A stretch of DNA of 6,024 bases from an uncultured Flammeovirgaceae bacterium (GCA_946480685.1 CAMLLI010000300.1:1-6024), one strand, 5' to 3'; positions 1 to 5,783 are shown, counted from the first letter of the stretch. Numbers and translations are program-made. Notes: generated by a model from the sequence alone, not told the origin.

Positions 1-286
1 ATACACTTTGATTTCCTTCTGTAGTCGGTGAAGTGTATATATCCCGCGTATCGGCTACATATAGCGATGTGCAGGTAAATCTGCGGGTAAATGCTTCTTT
101 AGCCAGTACATAGGCCAGTTCCAGGTCGGGTGCATGTACAATGCCTTCGTGCTGAAATGGTTTTCCTTCCTTCGGTTGTACAAATACTTCAAATGTGCCG
201 AACTGATCGAGCGCGGCTTTCGGCACAATACTTTCTCCGGTTACAGCCGGCTGCAAGCGATTTACCCTGGGGTCAAGCGACTTCAC
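1..286 (-). CDS. paaB: Phenylacetyl-CoA epoxidase subunit PaaB, 3' end cut by window edge
   Basis: PaaB is the small non-catalytic subunit of the ring 1,2-phenylacetyl-CoA epoxidase (PaaABCE), a cytoplasmic multicomponent oxygenase; it is thought to bridge parts of the complex. Ninety-five codons are visible. The translation has the PaaB pattern: an N-terminal KSLDPRVNRL segment (residues 2-11), then DQFGTFEVFVQPKEGKPFQH (27-46), GIVHAPDLELAYVLAKEAFT (48-67) and the following RR-x(6)-LYVADT stretch. This lines up with the E. coli PaaB pattern YEVFVRGKQG...HVGSLHAADERMAL...YTRR...IWVV. The only ordinary start codon after the in-frame TGA near 349 is GTG at 286-284, and it gives the family-like beginning (M)KSLDPR. 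That GTG shares its first G with the TAG stop of an upstream 39-aa reading frame. The C-terminus lies outside the window. Family identity is secure; the exact start is likely but less certain, because a sequencing frameshift could hide a longer N-terminus. Confidence 0.9.
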   Translation of the reverse strand, partial: MKSLDPRVNRLQPAVTGESIVPKAALDQFGTFEVFVQPKEGKPFQHEGIVHAPDLELAYVLAKEAFTRRFTCTSLYVADTRDIYTSPTTEGNQSV

Positions 287-405
287 TATATGTATAGGTT
301 TATTGTCATGATATGTTTCAGCGTTGCTACCTGCAATCCCTGCTTTTCAGCGTCCAACTGATTTATAGTCCGTTTCTCAACGTCTTTTACCTTTCTGCTT
401 TCCAT
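286..405 (-). CDS. 39-aa leader reading frame overlapping the paaB start
   Basis: ATG at 405-403 opens a 39-codon frame ending in TAG at 288-286. The peptide starts MESRKVKDVEKRTINQLDAE and is rich in Lys, Glu, Gln and Leu, mostly helix-like with a more hydrophobic end (HIMTINLYI). An AAAGG stretch lies a few bases before the ATG, so ribosome entry here is plausible. The stop codon overlaps the GTG of paaB by one base, the usual geometry for termination-reinitiation coupling. Two readings are possible. It may be a small translated leader that feeds ribosomes to the weak GTG. Alternatively it may be the true N-terminus of PaaB, separated by a one-base indel, since paaB is in the -1 frame relative to it. 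I do not recognise the peptide. Confidence 0.4.
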   Translation of the reverse strand: MESRKVKDVEKRTINQLDAEKQGLQVATLKHIMTINLYI

Positions 406-415
406 ACCTTTTATA

Positions 416-448
416 AAAACTTATTCTTGCTTAATATCGTTTTTACAA
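416..448 (-). promoter_or_regulatory. Candidate Bacteroidota-type promoter for the paaB leader
   Basis: On the minus strand TTG (448-446) is followed after 22 bases by TAAGTTTT (423-416). This resembles the Bacteroidota housekeeping pattern TTG-N17-23-TAnnTTTG with one mismatch at the last base. A transcript would start roughly 5-10 bases before the ATG at 405, leaving almost no 5' leader. It would give paaB its own promoter despite the separation from paaA. Such AT-rich matches occur by chance, so this is only a candidate. Confidence 0.3.
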
Positions 449-461
449 TTCCACCATCAAT

Positions 462-707
462 ATGAAATACCTGGATCTACTCATGGCACTGGACCTGCTG
501 TCAAGGTATTACCCGCGATACCATTCGAACGAGTTGGTTCTGTTAGCCGAAGACATCTGGAAATGGATTAACAATGAATTACCGGAAGACAGCAGTGCGT
601 TGATTTATTTGAAGAGCATTTATAATTCGCCCACGGAAGCATTGACTGCGGTGTGGAAAGAAATTCTGCTGATCACCGGATCGTTCACGGCTTTCCGAAG
701 GAATTAG
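462..707 (+). CDS. Small uncharacterised protein (81 aa) inserted between paaA and paaB
   Basis: This is the only well-supported gene on the plus strand. It encodes 81 residues, starting [20 protein letters not shown], with a predicted mostly helical, Leu/Tyr/Trp-rich composition. Tryptophans cluster in [15 protein letters not shown] (residues 29-43), with another in VWKEILL (64-70). There is no signal peptide, and no TM segment stands out. Codons look normal and no good competing frame covers the interval. Its TAG stop (705-707) overlaps the TAA stop of the convergent paaA (complement of 704-706), leaving no room for a terminator between them. I do not recognise the family. It sits where paaB would normally follow paaA, so it may be an insertion or a local rearrangement; nothing shows a role in phenylacetate metabolism. 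Confidence 0.6.
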   Translation: MKYLDLLMALDLLSRYYPRYHSNELVLLAEDIWKWINNELPEDSSALIYLKSIYNSPTEALTAVWKEILLITGSFTAFRRN

Positions 708-1687
708 GCCAGCGGAGTAACGTAAGCTGTTTGGGAAGAACGCAATGCGTCACGCACCCATCGGCCTCGTTCTTCAGCAATTCTTCGTACTTCCAGGCGC
801 TCTTTGTTGCAAGGACCATCGCCATTAATCACGCGCTTGAATTCCTCCCAGTCAGGTTCGGTATAGTCCCATCTTCCGGTCTCCGAATTTTTCTTTAGCT
901 TCTCATCCGGAATCGTAAATCCTAACTCTAAAATTTTGGGTACATACATATCGAGAAACTGATTTCGGGTATCATCGTTAGACGACATCTTTACTTTCCA
1001 TTTCATCAATACTTGTGTATGCGTTGATATTTTATCAGCAGGACCAAAGAAGTGCATCATCGGAGTCCACCAACGATTTATAGCTTCCTGAAACATTTCG
1101 CGCTGTTTAGCCGTGCCGGTCGCGAGGTATATAACACAATGATGTCCATACTTCAGGTGAAAAGATTCTTCAGCACAAATCCGTTCGAGTGCACGACAAT
1201 ACGGACCGTAACTTCCTTTGGCATTTGCAAGTTGATTAACAATAGCACCTGCATCGACAAGCCATGATATAAAACATGCATCGGCCCAGGTATAGGCCGG
1301 GTAATTAAAAATGTTAGAGTATTTTGATTTGCCGGTGATGAGATCATCGATCATCGCTTCGCGCGATTTACCTAATGTTTCAGCAGCACTATATAATAGT
1401 TGAGCATGCCCGACTTCATCCTGTACTTTTGCAATGAGTGCAAGTTTTCGTTTGAATCCAGGAGCGCGGGTTATCCAGGTGCCTTCGGGTAGTGCTCCGA
1501 TTATTTCGCTGTGAGCGTGCTGCTCAATCATGCGGATGAGTTGCTTGCGATAAAGCTGGGGCATCCAGTCAACAGGTTCTATCTTTTCCCCACGATCAAT
1601 GCGCGCCTCGAATGCAGCAAGTTTTTCCGGGTCTTCCTGCAAGCTCTCCGTTTGAATGCCTTCGAATGTATTACCACCTCCGTACAT
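704..1687 (-). CDS. paaA: Phenylacetyl-CoA epoxidase catalytic subunit PaaA
   Basis: PaaA is the diiron oxygenase subunit that, with PaaB, PaaC and the reductase PaaE, converts phenylacetyl-CoA, O2 and NADPH to the ring 1,2-epoxide, the key step of aerobic phenylacetate breakdown. The product is 327 aa, normal to slightly long for the family because of about 20 extra N-terminal residues. Ferritin-like helices carry the expected metal-ligand motifs: [15 protein letters not shown] (Glu61), QDEVGH (Glu91-x2-His94), LVDAGA (Asp146) and EESFH (Glu174-x2-His177). The family-typical strings [14 protein letters not shown] and the C-terminal NxERL motif are also present. No key residue is missing. The gene lies 120 bp downstream of a TetR-family regulator in the same orientation, with two operator-like palindromes between them. 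Its stop overlaps the stop of the opposing small gene, and paaB follows only after a 417-bp gap. Confidence 0.97.
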   Translation of the reverse strand: MYGGGNTFEGIQTESLQEDPEKLAAFEARIDRGEKIEPVDWMPQLYRKQLIRMIEQHAHSEIIGALPEGTWITRAPGFKRKLALIAKVQDEVGHAQLLYSAAETLGKSREAMIDDLITGKSKYSNIFNYPAYTWADACFISWLVDAGAIVNQLANAKGSYGPYCRALERICAEESFHLKYGHHCVIYLATGTAKQREMFQEAINRWWTPMMHFFGPADKISTHTQVLMKWKVKMSSNDDTRNQFLDMYVPKILELGFTIPDEKLKKNSETGRWDYTEPDWEEFKRVINGDGPCNKERLEVRRIAEERGRWVRDALRSSQTAYVTPLA

Positions 1688-1698
1688 AGCGTTATCAG

Positions 1699-1716
1699 TT
1701 AATCGTTATCCGCTAA
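1699..1716. promoter_or_regulatory. Operator-like site 1 (paaA-proximal)
   Basis: TTAATCGTTATCCGCTAA ends 11 bases before the paaA start. It matches the reverse complement of the perfect palindrome at 1743-1760 (TTAACGGTTATCCGTTAA) at 15 of 18 positions, differing at the fifth, sixth and fifteenth. Its position in the probable 5' untranslated region would suit repression of paaA by the neighbouring TetR protein. The repeat is seen directly; the binding protein is inferred from proximity. Confidence 0.6.
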
Positions 1717-1725
1717 CTGAGTAAA

Positions 1726-1732
1726 CAAAATA
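1726..1732 (-). promoter_or_regulatory. Weak -7-like element for paaA between the two operators
   Basis: TATTTTG on the minus strand is one base short of the Bacteroidota -7 pattern TAnnTTTG. It lies between the two operator-like sites, so the distal site would cover the -33 region and the proximal site the start of the transcript. No TTG sits at the expected -33 distance. The location fits a repressed promoter, but the match itself is poor. Confidence 0.25.
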
Positions 1733-1742
1733 AGGCTTTCGA

Positions 1743-1760
1743 TTAACGGATAACCGTTAA
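1743..1760. promoter_or_regulatory. Operator-like site 2, perfect palindrome (paaA-distal)
   Basis: TTAACGGATAACCGTTAA has perfect 7-bp arms (TTAACGG and CCGTTAA) around an ATAA spacer. The total of 18 bp is typical for TetR-family operators. The centre is 44 bp from that of site 1, close to four helical turns, so two dimers could sit on about the same face of the DNA. It lies 47 bp downstream of the TetR gene stop and 55 bp upstream of the paaA start. It is the best operator candidate for local control of the paa genes. Confidence 0.65.
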
Positions 1761-1807
1761 CGAGTTACGAATTAAAAATGGTAATACAAACGATTGTTAG
1801 TCGAAAA

Positions 1808-2416
1808 TCAGGCGTTTTTCTTCAAGCCGTTCACCAGCATGTCAGCGAGTTGCAAGCCGAGTTGGAGCGGATCGATAGCGGATCCCGGATCATACCACAT
1901 CGGCATCCAGTTCAGGGAAGAAAAGAGTGTCATCACCGCAAGCTTTTTATCGATCGAGTCTTTGAACTCGCCCGACTTCACACCTTGTTCAATGATACTT
2001 TTAAAGCGGTTGATATAGTTGATGCGCATCAACAAAAAGTCGCGCAGGTATGGCTGACTTAAGTGACGGTGCTCATTCATGAATACTGCTGATGCTGTAA
2101 GATCTTTCGCCATCACCTGAATGTGACCGATGATACCGTTGCGGAGTTTTTCGCTTGCTGATACATTTTTACTTTCTACTTCGGCCAGCGACTTCTGAAA
2201 TTCTGCAGCCATATCGAAACACAAGCTGCGAAGTATTTCCTCTTTTGATTTGATGTGTGAATACAAACTGGCGGCTTCGATGCCCAGCAAATGGGCAAGA
2301 TCACGCATCGAAGCAGCAGCATAACCTTTCTCTTTAAAAAGTTCGGCTGCTTTTCTGATTACTTGTTCTTTCCTCGATAAGTTTGAAATAGCTTCACTCA
2401 TAAGTTCAATCGACAA
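1808..2416 (-). CDS. TetR/AcrR-family regulator, probable controller of the paa genes
   Basis: The product has 202 residues, the usual length for the family. An N-terminal DNA-binding domain (about residues 16-62) shows the standard pattern: AAELFKEKGYAAASMRDLA, then LGIEAASLYSHIKSKEEIL with the recognition helix around residues 46-53. The rest is an all-helical ligand and dimer domain. Its late SLNWMPMWYDPGS segment (167-179) resembles TetR regulators of acyl-CoA or aromatic acid metabolism such as the KstR2-like group. In Thermus a TetR protein (PaaR) represses paa genes in response to phenylacetyl-CoA. By analogy this protein may sense that or a related CoA ester, but the ligand is inferred only. 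It sits directly upstream of paaA with paired palindromes in between. Met6 is a possible alternative start. Confidence 0.93.
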   Translation of the reverse strand: MSIELMSEAISNLSRKEQVIRKAAELFKEKGYAAASMRDLAHLLGIEAASLYSHIKSKEEILRSLCFDMAAEFQKSLAEVESKNVSASEKLRNGIIGHIQVMAKDLTASAVFMNEHRHLSQPYLRDFLLMRINYINRFKSIIEQGVKSGEFKDSIDKKLAVMTLFSSLNWMPMWYDPGSAIDPLQLGLQLADMLVNGLKKNA

Positions 2417-2422
2417 TTACCT

Positions 2423-2454
2423 TAAAGTTACGGAATAATCAATTCCCCTTAAAA
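2423..2454 (-). promoter_or_regulatory. Weak candidate promoter of the TetR gene with an embedded inverted repeat
   Basis: TAACTTTA (2430-2423, minus strand) resembles TAnnTTTG apart from the last base. A TTTT at the -33 position (2454-2451) lies 20 bases before it in place of TTTG. The -7 element ends only 6 bases before the ATG at 2416, implying a nearly leaderless message. In the spacer, GGAAT-N5-ATTCC (2432-2446) is a 5-bp inverted repeat that does not match the paaA operators. Evidence is weak. Confidence 0.2.
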
Positions 2455-2536
2455 GTAGTAACTAGAAATTATGCAGTGAAAGGAAGTAAAGAAAAATTAG
2501 AAGTAAATTTCAAGTAACGACTGTTAGTTATATATA

Positions 2537-2565
2537 CGTCCGAATGTAGGGTATACATTCGGACG
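2537..2565. terminator. Perfect 12-bp hairpin behind the barrel gene, probable terminator
   Basis: CGTCCGAATGTA (2537-2548) and TACATTCGGACG (2554-2565) are exact reverse complements around a GGGTA loop. The hairpin begins 13 bases after the stop of the outer-membrane barrel gene, where a terminator of the sigma-factor operon is expected. No clean T tract follows; on the minus strand the next bases are TATATATAAC. It may work as a terminator or an RNA 3'-end stabiliser. A protein-binding palindrome is the other possibility. Confidence 0.65.
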
Positions 2566-2578
2566 AATAGTTACTGCT

Positions 2579-3574
2579 TTAAAAAATCACACCAAAGCTA
2601 AAGGCATTGAGTTTGGGACCTTTGCCTTCTTCGAAGAGTTCGTTGATATCATAGTTGAAGAAGAGATCCGTAGAACGATATCCTATCTGCAGGCGTGCTC
2701 CGTAGCGGAAATTGTTCAGGTAAAAACTATCTCTGTCTTTTTCTTTTTCACGACCATCGTCTTTATATACCAGCTTCGAGTGACTTGATATTCTATAGCC
2801 GATGTATGGACCGAGACCTATACGAAACGATTCACCATCATTCTCCCACACACGTGATTTACGACTGTTGTCGCCAAAGTCAATCACCGGTATAAGCGAT
2901 GCTGTTACATACGATGCTGTTAATTTACTTTTGATGAAATCAACATCGCGTGTGTCTTGTACAAACTGTACACCATCATCTGTTTTCTGAATCAGAATGT
3001 TGTCTTCCTGAAATTTGAAATTATACCAGCTTACACCAAGACCCCATTCGAGGAAAAACTTTTTACCCAATCTTGATCGCTGTATAGAAGACATGCCGAC
3101 ATACCACGAGCCCCACGGTCTTACAGCATAGTTTGAATTGCCCGAAGGGAAGTCACCATCCTGCAAGTAATTATTCGTACCGAGATCGAAGTTGAACGAT
3201 TGCCACGTGCGGCCCCAACGTCTGCCATGGTGTACGTGCCAGTCGCCATTGTTGTCGTCATTGTCATCATCGTCATCGTTATGGTTTCTGTCATCGCCTT
3301 CGCGTGTCCAGTAAACTTCCTCGCTATCTCCTTCTTTACGGGTAGAGTCTTGTGCAAGTGCTGTGGTATCGTTGTTCTCTAACTTGGTAAGTATATTTTT
3401 AAAGAGCTCGTTATAGTTATAGTTCTTTAATACTTCCAGGTCTTTCCGATCTTGTATCGTAAATATTACGCGACTCGTTTTTGCCAGTTCAACAATTACT
3501 GTATCCCGCTTCTCCTGTGCTATAGCGGTTATGCTCAGTAAAGCAGCCGCTGCTATTATCAATACCTTTTTCAT
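2579..3574 (-). CDS. Outer-membrane beta-barrel protein (PorT-like) with an acidic linker
   Basis: The product has 331 residues. A clear signal peptide (residues 1-20, MKKVLIIAAAALLSITAIAQ) directs export. An N-terminal periplasmic segment (21-90) precedes a very acidic Asp/Asn/His stretch: about 97-110 is nearly all Asp and Asn, followed by WHVHHGRRW. From about 125 to the end there are alternating aromatic and polar strands, such as WGSWYVGM, FFLEWGLGVSWYNF, RIGLGPYIGYRI and YGARLQIGYR. The protein ends in FSFGVIF with a terminal Phe, the usual signal for outer-membrane barrel assembly. The barrel looks like an 8- to 10-strand PorT/OmpA-like type. The start lies 6 bp after the one-TM gene, so it is almost certainly co-transcribed with it and the sigma factor. 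The protein may be the output or the sensor partner of that regulatory pair; its precise function is unknown. Confidence 0.88.
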   Translation of the reverse strand: MKKVLIIAAAALLSITAIAQEKRDTVIVELAKTSRVIFTIQDRKDLEVLKNYNYNELFKNILTKLENNDTTALAQDSTRKEGDSEEVYWTREGDDRNHNDDDDDNDDNNGDWHVHHGRRWGRTWQSFNFDLGTNNYLQDGDFPSGNSNYAVRPWGSWYVGMSSIQRSRLGKKFFLEWGLGVSWYNFKFQEDNILIQKTDDGVQFVQDTRDVDFIKSKLTASYVTASLIPVIDFGDNSRKSRVWENDGESFRIGLGPYIGYRISSHSKLVYKDDGREKEKDRDSFYLNNFRYGARLQIGYRSTDLFFNYDINELFEEGKGPKLNAFSFGVIF

Positions 3575-3580
3575 ACCTGA

Positions 3581-4357
3581 TTACTTGTTTTGTCCACGTT
3601 TTTCATTTTTAAAATTCAGCGCGAGAATTTCATTTTTCTTCTGCCTCAGTTCGCCAACCGGATCCTGATTGTTTTTTAGATCCTGTGCTTTCTTTAGCAG
3701 CTTTTTAAACGTAGATGGTTTTTGTTCTTCATCGGTTGCTTCCGGTGAAAGATTTTTATTCAGGTAATTATCAGTTTCGTCTGCACTAAACACCAGTGTT
3801 ATACTTTGTTGTGTAGCCACTACACGTTCGTGCTGTGTTGCTGCTACATCTGGTGTTTCTACTATAGCTATAGCAGGAGCTTCTTCTGCGGGTGGTTCAG
3901 TTGTTTCGGCAACCAGCTGAGGTTGTGTTGCTGCATCATCAACAGGTTGTGTTGTTATAGTCTGCGGAGATTCTTCTTTATACTTGTTGGTTGCTTTAGC
4001 TTCTGTTTTTTTTACAGGCTGTGTTACAGGTTCAGTATATATATCCGTATCTGTTTTTGGTGTTGCGTCAGGAGCAGTGATCTGCTCTGTATTTTTCTGC
4101 GGTATACTTTGCTCGGGTTGCTGTTTGTCGGTATTCACCAATTGCTGCGATGGAGCAGTATTGTTATGCAGTACAGACCAAAGTATATATCCGGCCACGA
4201 CCAGCACCAGCAGAGAAGCCGCTACCTTCCACCATATACCACCGGTATTATTTTTTTTGTCAAGGCCGGCTTCAATCTTATCCCATGCACTTGCCGGAGC
4301 AGGTCTTGAAAAACTCTCCAGTTTATCGCGAAACAATTTGTCAGGTTGCTGATTCAT
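3581..4357 (-). CDS. One-TM anti-sigma-like protein encoded next to the ECF sigma factor
   Basis: Starting at the ATG at 4357 gives 258 residues. A cytoplasmic segment (1-41) contains DKLFRDKLESFSRPAPASAW followed by DKIEAGLDKK. This short charged region with a conserved-type Trp is common in Bacteroidota membrane proteins paired with ECF sigma factors and probably holds the sigma factor. One transmembrane helix follows (about 43-63, VAASLLVLVVAGYILW). A long periplasmic part comes next: residues 65-185 are low-complexity and rich in Gln, Thr, Pro, Glu and Ala, and residues 214-258 are a Lys-rich, helix-like tail (FKKLLKKAQDLKNN). An in-frame ATG at 4396 would add 13 residues and overlap the sigma gene by 56 bp. 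I prefer 4357, with a 17-bp overlap, because it places the typical motif near the N-terminus. No ZAS-type zinc motif is seen, so the anti-sigma role is inferred from context. Confidence 0.82.
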   Translation of the reverse strand: MNQQPDKLFRDKLESFSRPAPASAWDKIEAGLDKKNNTGGIWWKVAASLLVLVVAGYILWSVLHNNTAPSQQLVNTDKQQPEQSIPQKNTEQITAPDATPKTDTDIYTEPVTQPVKKTEAKATNKYKEESPQTITTQPVDDAATQPQLVAETTEPPAEEAPAIAIVETPDVAATQHERVVATQQSITLVFSADETDNYLNKNLSPEATDEEQKPSTFKKLLKKAQDLKNNQDPVGELRQKKNEILALNFKNEKRGQNK

Positions 4358-4928
4358 CGTTACTGATTTTTTGATTGGACACCCAATCGTGTTCAACTAA
4401 TTTTTTTTGAAGATATACCCGTGCTCTGCTCAGCTGCGACTTCGATGTGTTCTCGCTGATGCCCAACTGCTCGGCTATTTCTTTGTGCGAGTATCCATCG
4501 ATCGCATACATGTTGAATACGATGCGATAGCCCGCGGGTAATTCCTGAATGATGTTGAGGAGATCTTCGGTTTCGAGGTGATCGCTGAGGCGATCGTAAT
4601 CCGGTTCGCGGTCGGCTTGTTCCAGTTCTGTTTCCAGGTACATAGACCGGTTTCTGCGCAGGTGGGTAAGCGATTCGTTCACGACAATTTTTCTGATCCA
4701 CCCCTCAAAACTTCCCTCACTCTTAAATTGATCGATCTTATCGAAGACCTTCATAAAAGCAGTGACCAGAACATCTTCTGCTTCCATCGGATCTTTTATA
4801 TACCGGTAGCATAGTCCATACATTTTGGACGAATAAGTTTCATAAAGGTGTTTCTGAGCGCTCTTATCGCGCTTTAAACACCCTTGTATCAACTCATCTT
4901 CGTTTGCCCGGTAAATCTTTAATCGCAT
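4341..4928 (-). CDS. ECF-type RNA polymerase sigma factor
   Basis: The product has 195 residues with the two conserved parts of sigma-70 ECF factors and no region 3. Region 2 spans about residues 22-92: it includes YRYIKDPMEAEDVLVTAFMK, FDKIDQF, and GSFEGWIRKIVVNESLTHLR, matching -10 recognition and core binding. An acidic linker (about 99-122) joins it to region 4 (about 123-178), which has the helix-turn-helix ELPAGYRIVFNMYAIDGYSH, KEIAEQLGISENTSKSQLSR. It should direct RNA polymerase to a small set of promoters, perhaps including its own operon. It is followed with a 17-bp overlap by a one-TM protein and then an outer-membrane barrel gene, a common Bacteroidota arrangement for envelope-related sensing. 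Upstream there are 84 bp of AT-rich DNA without a convincing promoter match; CGTATACG at 4953-4960 is a short palindrome there. Confidence 0.95.
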   Translation of the reverse strand: MRLKIYRANEDELIQGCLKRDKSAQKHLYETYSSKMYGLCYRYIKDPMEAEDVLVTAFMKVFDKIDQFKSEGSFEGWIRKIVVNESLTHLRRNRSMYLETELEQADREPDYDRLSDHLETEDLLNIIQELPAGYRIVFNMYAIDGYSHKEIAEQLGISENTSKSQLSRARVYLQKKLVEHDWVSNQKISNDESAT

Positions 4929-5012
4929 TTAAATGATTCTGCCACTAAGATGCGTATACGAACCGGGAGGTTGCGTGGGCTAAAAAAATATTTGTTAAAA
5001 AATGAGCGTGAG

Positions 5013-5447
5013 TCAGTAAGCTGCCAGGTAGTCAACCGTAAGCGTAATCCACGAAGCCTTTCGCGAATTTACATTGACACAGTTGATGCAGCCGTTGCTG
5101 TCGTACAGGTTGGCGAAGAGTCCTTTGTCTTCTTTTACAAAAACAGAATATTTTCCGGGAGGCAGCTTTACTTTAAAGGAGCCATCGGATTCACTCAATA
5201 CTTTGGCTACAAAGGCGGTTTGTATGGCTGTAAAGAATCCGTCCTGTTGCGTAGCATCATTCAGATTGGCAGCATTGTAAATATGAATTTCACGAACGAT
5301 ACCTTGCTGCGGGTTTCTCGTTTTATCAGGTCCGGGCATTTGATCGCCACTTACCCAAAATACCTGGCCTTGAAGAATGCCGGGCTTTTGAGCCGCTGCA
5401 TTTTCGAGTAAACTTATCAATGCTATAAACAGGAGAAGTTTTCTCAT
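5013..5447 (-). CDS. Secreted 144-aa protein, possible carboxypeptidase-regulatory-like fold
   Basis: A signal peptide is clear (MRKLLLFIALISLLENAAAQ, cleavage likely after Ala19 or Gln20). The mature 124 residues begin with GILQGQVFWVSGDQMPGP (23-40) and include SDGSFKVKLPPGKYSVFVKE (87-106), then GLFANLYDSNGCINCVNVN. The G-x-V...DG-x-F-x-V-x-LPPG-x-Y pattern is that of small beta-sandwich domains of the carboxypeptidase regulatory-like type, frequent in exported Bacteroidota proteins. Two close cysteines (120 and 123) could form a disulfide or, less likely, bind a metal. Full enzymes have this domain as an accessory; here it stands alone, so it is more likely a binding or structural protein. 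The stop lies 84 bp before the sigma factor start, so joint transcription is possible but not shown. Confidence 0.85.
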   Translation of the reverse strand: MRKLLLFIALISLLENAAAQKPGILQGQVFWVSGDQMPGPDKTRNPQQGIVREIHIYNAANLNDATQQDGFFTAIQTAFVAKVLSESDGSFKVKLPPGKYSVFVKEDKGLFANLYDSNGCINCVNVNSRKASWITLTVDYLAAY

Positions 5448-5574
5448 ACATCTAATTTACTAAATTCAACAGAAAGCTGCCGCATTTACTATATATACTT
5501 TTAGCTGGTGTAACAAGTAAAGAACGGAACGCCTCTATAAATCTTGTAAACAAACTATAAATTCCGATCAGGGA

Positions 5575-5628
5575 TTAGACGATCTGGAAGATTATATAGA
5601 CGAGTACTACTAACAGGAAGATGATCAT
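5575..5628 (-). CDS. Very short hydrophobic reading frame (17 aa), speculative
   Basis: ATG at 5628-5626 opens MIIFLLVVLVYIIFQIV, followed by TAA. Apart from one Tyr and one Gln all residues are hydrophobic, so if translated it would be a single-span membrane micropeptide. It is too short for chance to be excluded, no clear ribosome site precedes it, and it matches no known small protein that I recognise. Confidence 0.15.
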   Translation of the reverse strand: MIIFLLVVLVYIIFQIV

Positions 5629-5736
5629 AGGTTTGGGGGATTTGGGATTTAAACGTTAAAATTCAGATTCAGTTACGGTCTTGGATGGGCAGTAATGCCG
5701 GGATCAGGAAAGTGCATCCGCAACATACAACTATAA

Positions 5737-5768
5737 CGGGAGTAAGGATACCATAATCCTTACTCCCG
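5737..5768. terminator. Perfect 13-bp hairpin behind the DUF2807 gene, probable terminator
   Basis: CGGGAGTAAGGAT (5737-5749) and ATCCTTACTCCCG (5756-5768) are exact reverse complements with a 6-base loop. The hairpin starts 15 bases after the stop of the DUF2807 gene on the minus strand. The following bases are TTATAGTTGT, T-rich but not a clean T tract. It most likely ends transcription of that gene. Confidence 0.75.
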
Positions 5769-5783
5769 GTAATTATATACTTG

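Larger units (their letters stand above)
5448..5783. other. 336-bp intergenic region
   Basis: No gene of ordinary length is supported on either strand. The region holds the strong hairpin at 5737-5768, a G-rich run near 5630-5650 (GGTTTGGGGGATTTGGGATT), a small direct repeat ATTCAG-ATTCAG near 5662-5673, and an AT-rich stretch before the start of the secreted-protein gene (5490-5512). The promoter of that gene probably lies here, but no TTG-N17-23-TAnnTTTG match is convincing. Confidence 0.7.

Noticed and set aside
134..361. Plus-strand 75-codon frame
   Set aside because: It is antisense to paaB, whose translation clearly matches the family.
653..898. Plus-strand 81-codon frame
   Set aside because: It runs antisense through the well-supported paaA C-terminus and has no domain-like features.
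1778..2062. Plus-strand 94-codon frame
   Set aside because: It lies opposite the C-terminal half of the TetR gene; its residues look like an antisense translation.
3200..3382. Plus-strand hydrophobic frame with a Val/Ile run
   Set aside because: The Val/Ile run is only the complement of the Asp/Asn codon tract of the barrel gene.
4358..4396. Upstream in-frame start for the one-TM protein
   Set aside because: It would add 13 residues unlike the family and increase the overlap with the sigma gene to 56 bp; the ATG at 4357 fits better.
4950..5411. Plus-strand 153-codon frame
   Set aside because: It is antisense to the secreted protein, which has a signal peptide and a recognisable domain pattern.
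5530..5614. Plus-strand frame ending in DDLEDYIDEYY before TAA
   Set aside because: It looks like a protein C-terminus, but there is no ATG, GTG or TTG start after the preceding in-frame stop, and it is too short to call a gene remnant.
5621..5659. Plus-strand 12-codon frame MIIGLGDLGFKR after an AGGAAG
   Set aside because: It is too short and lacks context; the ribosome-site-like sequence is easily explained by chance.
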